From NCBI GenBank assembly GCA_910890315.1, contig CAJVGD010000002.1:372001-436000 (forward strand): DNA of 64,000 nt, given 5' to 3'. This document shows, one piece after another, positions 56,093 through 64,000 of the stretch; the first letter of the stretch is position 1; every line of letters starts with the position of its first letter. The position numbers and the translations under genes are program-made. Source of the stretch: Serendipita indica DSM 11827 (Eukaryota > Basidiomycota > Agaricomycetes > Sebacinales > Serendipitaceae). Below the pieces are notes generated by a model. The model worked only from the letters and a program-made list of their open reading frames with translations, was not told the DNA's origin and did no database searches.

Positions 56093-56236
56093 GATGGGAA
56101 TAAAGTAACAAGGTAAATACCGTGAGGGTAAGACATTTTCTTATATGTTTTATTCTAGGACCAGCTCGGCTATGGGATGGCGTGATGGTCACAGTCAGAC
56201 TCCGTTTGGCCCGATTACGCTTGTCGCCAACTACTG
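56093..56236. promoter_or_regulatory. Shared promoter of the phosphoglycerate dehydrogenase and HIS7 genes
   Basis: The start codons are 144 bases apart. The region contains AT-rich TTCTTATATGTTTTATTC (about 56140-56157), which has a TATATG core, and, read on the minus strand, GGAGTCTGACTG near 56188-56199, one base off the TGACTC core of the amino-acid starvation factor (Gcn4/CpcA in other fungi). The latter is a weak match. Confidence 0.35.
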
Positions 56237-57980
56237 ATGGGCCTCTACCTCCTCGACTATGGCGCCGGAAACGTCGCATCCCTCGCAAACTCTCTAAAGA
56301 AACTCGGTCATGAATTTACATGGATTGCCAGTCCAGACGACTTTGCAAAGGCAGATGTGAGTGGCATCCCTCGAGTGCAGCCGCTTCATCTAAATCTACA
56401 ATGCAGAAACTCATATTCCCAGGTGTCGGTGCATTCAAACATGCAATGGACAATTTACAGTCAAAGGGACTCTTGGAGCCTCTCCGAGACTATCTCGCAT
56501 CAGGTCGCCCTTACTTTGGCATCTGCATCGGCATGCAAGTCCTTTTTGCCGCCTCTATGGAGCATGCCGAAGACACTGGCCCCGTTCTAGGCCTTTCGGT
56601 CATTCCTGCCGCTATTCAACGTTTTACCACCAGCGATCACAAAGCCGTCCCACATATGGGATGGAACAGGGCCGAGCGGTTACGTCCAAGGGAGACAGAC
56701 GACGACATTGATATTGGAGACGAGCTATCCTACTATTTTGTACACTCGTACCGTGCAGCCTACGACGCACACTCTCCACTCGGCGAATGGGCATACACAA
56801 CAACGCAGTATGGGCAAGAAGTATTCGTCTCTTCGGTCAACCAAGGCAATATCATTTGCAGTCCAATTTCATCCAGAAAAGTCTGGACCAGCTGGCCTCC
56901 GTCTTACTCGACTCTTGGGTACGCTCCCCTATCCGCCCTCCGACCGCATCGTTTGCACCAAAACCGACCATCGAGCGACCACCACGAGCGAGAGATGGTC
57001 TAGCCAAGCGTGTAATTGCATGCATGGACGTCCGTACAAACGACGACGGCGATCTCGTCGTCACAAAGGGCGATCAATACGACGTACGAGAAAAAGTCAC
57101 CACCGCAGCCAACGACCTCACGACCACAAAGACTGGAGGTGCCGTACGAAATCTAGGCAAACCCGTCGCACTCGCTGCAAAGTACTTTTCAGAAGGTGCC
57201 GACGAGATTTGCTTCCTTAACATTACCTCTTTCCGTTCCTCACCTCTTCTCGACCAACCCATGCTTGCAGTCGTGCGTGCAGCTGCAAACGAAGTCTTTG
57301 TCCCTCTGACGATTGGAGGCGGGATCAAAGATACCGTCGACCCGGACGGTACGCCACATACTGCGCTCGAAGTCGCTGGTGCCTATTTCCGTGAGGGTGC
57401 GGACAAGGTGTCAATTGGAAGCGAGGCCGTGTATAATGTGGAAGCACTCCTGCGCGACGGCAAGCCAACTGGAAAGACGGGGATTGAGACTATTTCGGCT
57501 GCCTATGGAAGTCAGGCCGTTGTTGTCTCTATCGATCCTCGGAGAGTATATGTCGACCCTACGACGTATGATGGGCCGTACAAGCAAGAGTTAGTCTACG
57601 GAAAGGATGCAGAGGAGGGCAAAGCCTGGTGGTATCAATGCACCGTCTCTGGCGGGAGAGAAAATAGACCCCTGTCAGTTGTTCAACTGGCAAAAGGTGT
57701 AGAGAGACTTGGAGCAGGAGAGCTCTTGATCAATAGCATCGACCGTGATGGGACCGGCAAGGGATTCGACCTCGATCTCATCAATCTCGTCAAAAACGCC
57801 GTCAGTATCCCCGTCGTGGCGAGCAGCGGTGCAGGAAGCGAAACACATTTCGTCGAGGTATTCAAAGGCACAAAGGCCGAAGCTGCGCTCGCTGCTGGAA
57901 TCTTTCACAGAGGCGAAGTCGGGATTGGGGCTGTCAAAGAGACGATGACCAAACATGATCTCACAACTAGACGGGTGTAA
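56237..57980 (+). CDS. HIS7: Imidazole glycerol phosphate synthase, HisH-HisF fusion
   Basis: The N-terminal glutaminase part opens [20 protein letters not shown], then across an intron (about 56360-56420) [20 protein letters not shown] and [18 protein letters not shown], with the Cys nucleophile in [19 protein letters not shown]-type sequence ([17 protein letters not shown]) carries the His and Glu of the triad. The C-terminal cyclase part has [80 protein letters not shown] and [20 protein letters not shown]. The fusion is the normal fungal form, making imidazole glycerol phosphate and AICAR. The frame shifts twice, at about 56854 and 56906, so the triad segment is out of frame with both sides (see findings). 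Confidence 0.88.
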
Positions 57981-58040
57981 AGAGTGACCAGTATATATAT
58001 AGCGGAGGTATAGAATATGTCTTTGGACAGATGGACGAGA

Positions 58041-59520
58041 TTAGAAAGAAAGGCTCATGAGGGCTGCCATGAATAGGAGAGAACCAACCGAGGCGGAGAT
58101 GGTCTTGCTCGCCGACGATGGCGTCGACGTACTGGTACTGCCACCCCGGGAGACCGACGTCGCGCGCGGTGGTGTCGTATGTGATCCAGTGTTAGTGGCA
58201 GACGGCGCACCAAAGATATTCGCGAGCTCGGTACTATTTTGAAGCAATGTTGTATCGTCTCCGAATATTTTAATTGCAGCAATTTCGACTGGACCGACGT
58301 TATTAGAAACACAGAACGAGTGGTGAATCCACTCACAATATGCATCGTGGTAGTTATCAGGTAGATGCACGTAGGAATTGTAGCAATCGTTGGGCAAAGA
58401 CGGGGTACATCCAGTCGATTCCAAGACACCTTTCGCCCCTAGGAAGAATGAGAACCCGCGGTTCATAGAGCCACCAAACTTACAATCACCACATGCCGTG
58501 ACATCAATGACAAGATGTTGCGGGTACAAGGCCTTGGAGATGTCACAAGTAGAGGAACTTGGATAGTTGGCGACAGGCTTGCCCAATGCTGCGGTATCGA
58601 GCGTCTCCGGTGTACCTTTGAGTGCGTCAGGGACATTTGCCCGAGGGAAGAACCAGATATTGAGGGCCTGCGCTCCGTATTCTGCGACCCAGACACCACC
58701 TCCGCTCTCAGCTAAAGTTGAATAGCTTTGAGGTTGTGTGTCCAGTACTGTACACCCTTGTGGGTTGATGGCTTTGCCGTCTGGACCAAACGTCACTTGG
58801 CAATCAGCATTTCCGGCATTACCAGATTGATTTGGATTTGACGTTGACATGGTGCAGGAGATGTCGGTGTGGAGGGCCATCCTGACATCACCGTAAGCCA
58901 CAGACGGAATGAAGAGAGTGAGCATACTGGTTTGTAGTCATCTTGTTGACGGCTTCCATGATATCTACCTGCAGGCCAATAAGGACGGGATTGAGCAGGT
59001 GTGCGACTTACCTCTCCTCCCTTTGGCCAATCATTCACGAAAATGGCACTCTTGGACCATAAACTGCCCCCTTTCCCAGTATTAGCTCGATATCACGTCC
59101 ATCGGTGCTGCCTACTCACATACCGAGCAACCGGTGGGAACATGAACCACGTCAAAGACGACGACCGCGTTGGTGCTGTTGAAGATTTGCTTGCCCTCTA
59201 TGCGGATAGAATTCCGCTTCATATTATCTCCCAAGCCAGTGAAATCATCCATTCGGATCTGCACGTTGCCATTTTCGGTCAGCCGCGTCAAATTACCGGC
59301 TTGAGCTTGGGGCAGGTAGATGATATCGCCTACAATATCTGAGAATATTTCTCATCTCCAATCTTCTAGGTCCCATACCATTCGTCCAGTGATCCCATCC
59401 ATCAGCAAAAGTCCACGAGTCGAAAAAGGAGCTTCCAGAGTACGTTTGCACAAGATTGTACCCACGCACGGTCTGAGAGAGGATAAACGCGTAAAGACAG
59501 GCAGTTGATATCTTGGGCAT
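58041..59520 (-). CDS. GH16-family endo-1,3(4)-beta-glucanase-like protein, GPI-type
   Basis: About four or five exons give about 420 residues. The start MPKISTACLYAFILSQTVRG is a signal peptide. The domain begins YNLVQTYSGSSFFDSWTFAD and carries DDFTGLG, VFDVVHVPTG-like segments, then across an intron GGEVDIMEAVNKMTTNQMAL, which is the family's E-x-D-x-x-E active site. HTDISCTMSTSNPNQSGNAG, GCTVLDTQPQSYSTLAESGG and WFFPRANVPDALKGTPETLD follow. The tail is Ser/Thr-rich and ends SASVGSLLFMAALMSLSF, a typical GPI-anchor signal. Fungal members of this shape cut or remodel wall beta-glucan. Both catalytic Glu residues are present. Confidence 0.85.
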
Positions 59521-59809
59521 CGTGAAGGATTGGATGTGGCAACAGCGTCTTCGGTGTCAGCGCAACAGACTTATATACCTAAGCCCCATCAGCCGGCGAG
59601 CGGTCTAGCCCGCAAGTATATGGACGTGCTCGATTCTTTTTTATTGTTCAGTAATAACGCTACAAAGGGTGCGTGGGAATAGCCCGCTAACGCCGAGGCG
59701 CATGCGTCCCTATCCGACCCTTGCCTCTAGCTTCGTTGCATGCTCCTGACTAAGGAGCGGTCAGGGACTTGTCCACGAAGCGGCAGAAAAGAGTCATACC
59801 TAACCCCCA

Positions 59810-61870
59810 TCAAGCGCTCACGCATTTCTCCATCGCCTTACTAGAGAAATATCGTACATCCGCATCGTTATCCGCGTGTAATTGCTGGAAGAGTCGGCAA
59901 AATCGTCGTTTTTGTGACTTCTTGACCTTCAGGACTGGCGACCATGACCGTCGTAATGACATCGAGCGTTTTTGCCACATTGAAACGGATGTTCGGGATT
60001 GGATCGGCGGCCAATCGAATGACTGTGTCCAGAACATCGTCGCGAAGAACCTGCACATTCAGACTAGGCGAAATGGCCTATGGATCATTAGCAACTGAAT
60101 CGGTTGGGACCATCAAATCTCACCGATATGGCAAATATAGTAGTCATCCGATAGAGATAATTGGGGTGAGTCGCCATTGCCACCACGCGGGGTACAATGG
60201 CCTGCCGCGCCCACTCGACTCCAAAGACATCGATGAGCTTCTTGAGGTTCACGGTAGCCGCTTCACGGATCGAGAAGACAATATCACCCAGCCACGACAT
60301 ACACAGGTTCGACAATTGCTCGTCGAAAAAGGCCATGCCCAACTGCTGGGCGAGAAGGGGAATGTACTCGATAATAGCCTGGCGGACTCGCCATTGCTTG
60401 TCGCTGGCAAGTTCGACGATGGCCGGGAGAAGCGATTGTGAGAGGAGCTCGATACCAATAACTACAATCGGTTAGTGACTTCCCGAATTGGGCTATTTCA
60501 CACTTGCCATTGTTAACTTGCTCCAGTTTGCTGATGATATTGAGGCGGACATCGGGGAACTCGTCCTTGAGAAGATGAAGGAAAAGAGGAAGGAGGTGCT
60601 CAATGGTCGCCTCCTTTCCAAGGAGAGGGGCCAATCCACTGATGTGGGTACCCAACGCGGCGCGCACGTGTTGGGAGGCATCGGTGGAGAGATCCCGTAC
60701 GCATGGTAGGATCTGGTTGAGGATGGTGTCTCGATCGACAAGTTTCGAGAAGCCTGGTTGATTGTCGGTCTCTGTTACCGATTTTGAGTGCACATACCTG
60801 GGATCCCAGCAGCACCCGCTGTTCGGACTTCCGCTTCATTGTCCTTCAACAGGCTCACGAAAGCGGTGACCAACTCCTCCTTTACTAGGTCCGGACCGAC
60901 CGCATTGGCAAGCTGGAAGATTGTCAGAGAACGCCTCTGAACAAAATACAAGCACGTACATCGACAAAGTTATTGGACACCATGTACCGGACGCGCCAGC
61001 TTTTATCGGTGAGACTTTGCCTTATCTGTGTGAGCAAGTGATCCTTCACTTCTGCTGGTGTCAATTGCTGTGCAATGGCGATCAAGTCTTGGATGGTGAG
61101 GAGGCGGACCGAGTCTTGATCGTCCATCGCAAGTCGGCGATAGATCGGGAGCGCCTCTGTAATGACGTGCTCTTTTTTCATCGTCTTTACAAGGGGCTGG
61201 TCGAGAAATATTAAAACTGAGGTCCAAAAAAAAAATTAGCAAGATACTGACCCCGAGCCACTTGGCGGCTGCCCTCCTAACCATAGGGGTATCATCCGAG
61301 CCCAATTTTGCAAATGATTTGCGGAGGTCTTCCTGAGTGGCAGCGGTCGCCTTTGGATAAACAGGCGAGAACAGCGCGGCGGATGAAGTACGAGATGTGA
61401 ACCAGTCGCCGTGGCAGAGTCGAAACACGAGCGGGATATAATGTTGTTCGATTTGGGACGCAGATAGGATGCCGCAGATTGTCGTGATGGATTCCGCTGC
61501 CTGAACGCATGCATCAATGCCTGGCCAAATTGGGTATGTGTAGCCTTACTTTATCTCTCACGAGAGTTTCTTCCACTTCTGCCAACGAGGCCAGGGGTGC
61601 GAGCAGTAGATGGGCATGCTCGGGTCCACCAATGTATTCGTCAAATCCTTTGCCCAGCTCCTCCGCCAGGGCCAGCAGAACCTCGTCCTCGTCATCGAGA
61701 TTGTCTTGTAAGAACGGAATCAGGTCTTCTCTGGCTCGTACGGGGCCCAGCGCCAGGGCGATTGTGGAGAGACGATGGATGGCGTTTAGGCGCAACTGGG
61801 TATCATCGCTCTTGAGCTCATCCATAAGGATGGCAATCGGATAGAGCTCTTCTGCCGGTGTTGGATCCAT
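59810..61870 (-). CDS. Protein phosphatase 2A scaffold subunit A (HEAT repeats)
   Basis: Seven or so exons give about 590 residues, the usual length. HEAT repeats run from end to end: [40 protein letters not shown], then [20 protein letters not shown]-type, [100 protein letters not shown] and [20 protein letters not shown], ending [14 protein letters not shown]. The D-x-x-x-V/I-R-x-x-A pattern is the PP2A-A type, which holds the catalytic C and regulatory B subunits. It corresponds to yeast Tpd3. A long A-run (61224-61233) lies in one intron. Confidence 0.9.
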
Positions 61871-62406
61871 TCTGAGAGTACTTTGGAACTAATCAGCCAC
61901 GAGACTTCATCGTTTCCGCATTTGGTGTGCAGAGAGCATACGTACGAAAACTAGCTGTTTTTAAATCGTAACTTGTAGCAGATAACTGTGTAAGAGCGGC
62001 GAGGTTGAGGCAACGAGGACGGCGTACTGGTTAACTCCCCAGCGATCCTGTTGGCGGTGGGGGCGAGGTGCAAGCAAATGAGTCGTTCGTCTGTATCCAA
62101 GATCAGCGGATAGTTCACGAAGTTTGCTCGCCGCGGTTGAGCCTTACCTCTATGTGGACGAGAGCAAGCAGACTTTGTTTTGCAACCCACACTTGTCCTT
62201 GACCATCTCCGAACGCCTGTGTTCAAAGTCCATTGGACATCTCTCACAGCCAACTAGGAGTCGTCGAAAAGGTACTAGTGCTTCAGGAAGAGTCTAGTTG
62301 GGGCTTGCGACACTACGCCAGTGCCTCCAGCAGGTTAGAGCACGGTTCACGGTGTGTCGCGTTGGTTTGACGCGTTTTACTTTGCTAAACAGCACTTAAG
62401 ACATAC
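61871..62406. other. Divergent gap between the PP2A A gene and RPB2
   Basis: About 535 bases between divergent starts, long for this window. A minus-strand frame of 100 residues is open but shows no recognised sequence. It should hold both promoters and 5' UTRs. I see no TATA box. Confidence 0.4.
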
Positions 62407-64000
62407 ATGAGTCAAGGTTTTGCGTTTATTTGAGAATATAGAGTCTTTTTGTCTCAGATTTCTTCGTGGACAGAGTATTATCAAGAGGGCGCGGATGACG
62501 GGTACTACCCATTCGCTGAAGGAGACGAAGAGGGGGATCCAGACAAGATCACTCAGGAAGACTGTTGGACGGTCATCGCCGCTTTCTTTGAGAAACGAGG
62601 GCTTGTTCGGCAACAGCTGGATTCCTTCAATGAGTTTATCAACAATACGATACAGGATATCGTAGAAGACTCTGGTGATTTGAATCTAGAGCAACACGAA
62701 CAACATACTGGGGCTGAGACTGATAAATCGGTTTGTCATCAAACAGCTGCCACGCTGGGTTCTAACACCTATTAGACGCGACACAAAATCAAGTTTGGTC
62801 AAGTCTATCTTACCAGACCGAGTGTAACAGAGAAAGATGGACAAGTGTCGCCTCTCTTCCCTCAGGAAGCTCGCCTTCGGAACCTCACCTATTCGGCTAC
62901 GCTCATGGTTGAAATTGTGGAAGAGAAACAAGAGCAAGTACCCAACGACGAAGGTGGCTGGGACTGGGAGCGTATCCCAGGCTCGATCCCCGGCTTCAAT
63001 CGACTGCCACTCGCCAAGGTTTGCGGCTCTCTATAACTGAACTCCGAGGTGTTAACAGAAGACAGATTCCAATCATGTTGCGTTCGGACATCTGTGCATT
63101 GTACACAATCCCTGACCCAGAGAAATATGACCTCAACGAGTGTCCCGACGACCCAGGAGGATATTTTATTATCAGCGGTCAGGAAAAGGTGCTAATCGCA
63201 CAAGAGCGTATGGCTGGGAATCACGTCTACGTCTTCGCCAAAGGCCAACCCTCTCCAATTTCATTCCTGGCCGAGATACGGAGCGTTCCCGAACGTGGTG
63301 GCAAGCTCCTGAGCTCGTTCCAAGTCAAGCTTTTCCACAAAGGTATTGAGAAACAGGTTCGCTTTACTTTAACTCTGTCAGTAACCCTGAAATTCCTGAC
63401 ATCTCTATAGAGCGGCGGTGCTATTCGCGCCAGTGTTCCGTATATCAAGACAGACGTCCCTATTTGGATTCTTTTCCGTGCTATGGGAGTTCTGGCCGAC
63501 CGCGACATTCTTGAACATATTTGTTACGATGGCCACGACGATCAAATGTTGGAGATGCTGAAGCCTTGTATCGACGAGGGCTTTGTCGTGCAGCATCGCG
63601 AGGTTCGTCGGATCCCGTTATTTAAATATCAAGATCTGACTTTTGGCAGATTGCTCTCGATTTTATTGGCCGACGAGGCAACACTCCTACCATATCTCGC
63701 GAGAGGCGTATTCGCTATGCCCAAGAAATTATTCAGAAAGAGTTGCTGCCTCACATCTCCATGGAGGAAGGGAACGAAGCCCGAAAAGCATACTTCGTGG
63801 GCTACATGATACACCGTCTTTTGCTAGCTGCCCTCGATAGAAGAGAAATCGACGATCGAGACCACTTTGGCAAGAAGCGACTTGATTTGGCAGGACCCCT
63901 GCTCTCGACTTTGTTCCGCATGCTCTTCCGCAAGGTAGTAAAGGATGTGTATCGTTATCTCCAAAAGGTAAACCAGTTATATTTACATGAAATCAGCGCT
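62407..64000 (+). CDS. RPB2: RNA polymerase II second-largest subunit, 3' end cut by the window edge
   Basis: Seven exons are read, then the window ends in the middle of the protein. The N-terminal part reads [100 protein letters not shown], the protrusion-lobe [48 protein letters not shown] and later [40 protein letters not shown]. These are diagnostic of Rpb2, the wall of the polymerase active site. Two joints do not work with simple splicing: the first exon (MSQ at 62407) and the joint near 63019-63060. Either the start is elsewhere or one or two base calls are wrong. The gene must be functional, as it is essential. Confidence 0.9.

Noticed and set aside
56188-56199. Gcn4/CpcA binding site
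   Set aside because: The match to TGACTC has one mismatch, and such a site is expected by chance in 144 bases, so I do not call it a site.
1-64000. tRNA genes, rRNA and CRISPR arrays
   Set aside because: No A-box/B-box pair with a cloverleaf was found by eye, and no array of equal spaced repeats exists. A fungal nuclear contig would not carry CRISPR. A tRNA search program could still find a missed gene.
1-64000. Transposable elements
   Set aside because: I saw no reverse transcriptase, transposase, integrase or terminal repeats. Short AT and TTTGG runs at 34490 are simple sequence.

Overview
The window is nuclear DNA of a basidiomycete fungus, most likely an agaricomycete of the Rhizoctonia/Ceratobasidium type. 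The sequence shows densely packed genes on both strands, almost all split by GT-AG introns of about 45 to 70 bases. The products include fungus-specific families: Dlt1, a psi-factor-producing oxygenase, Pmp3, a Bbc1/Aim3-type tail, and a HisH-HisF fusion. The genus is inferred from remembered family content (many F-box-like genes, MGQYW proteins, HSPA12-type Hsp70s), not from a search. No tRNA, rRNA, CRISPR array or intact mobile element was recognised.

Layout. 1-3.6 kb: a HAM1-like helical protein (cut by the edge), a Mim2-like gene, glycolipid transfer protein and DLT1. 3.9-8.0 kb: a fatty-acid dioxygenase of the Ppo type whose P450 half lacks the heme cysteine. 8.1-9.1 kb: a Gly/Ser/Tyr-rich protein. 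9.2-15.3 kb: a tandem pair of F-box proteins, an F-box/LRR-like fragment and two decayed MGQYW copies. 16.2-21.9 kb: a PLAC8 gene, a Bbc1/Aim3-like gene, an F-box gene and PMP3. 22.4-25.8 kb: an HSPA12-type Hsp70 ATPase half running into a PIAS/Siz SUMO ligase. 26.0-29.2 kb: a lactonase-like propeller and an F-box gene. 29.4-34.3 kb: two Ser-rich genes around an ATP synthase subunit K gene. 34.6-36.3 kb: copies of an undescribed family with a DYKxLY motif. 36.8-41.2 kb: a degenerate patatin, a small unknown gene, a CBS-domain gene and an F-box gene. 41.6-44.0 kb: a tandem pair of glutathione transferases. 44.2-48.5 kb: DCP1 and TRM44. 48.5-52.5 kb: lineage-specific, partly decayed sequence with more DYKxLY copies. 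53.0-64.0 kb: a conserved core with DPH7, phosphoglycerate dehydrogenase, HIS7, a GH16 glucanase-like protein, the PP2A A subunit and RPB2 (cut by the edge).

The window mixes housekeeping blocks with accessory blocks that hold tandem copies and broken genes. Several pairs are divergent across 119-165 bp, the most suggestive being the serine and histidine biosynthesis genes at 56.1 kb. Interrupted frames occur even in essential genes (HIS7, RPB2), so some small indels are probably assembly errors and not real mutations. Gene ends given here come from reading frames and splice sites by eye; intron-rich models may be off by an exon.
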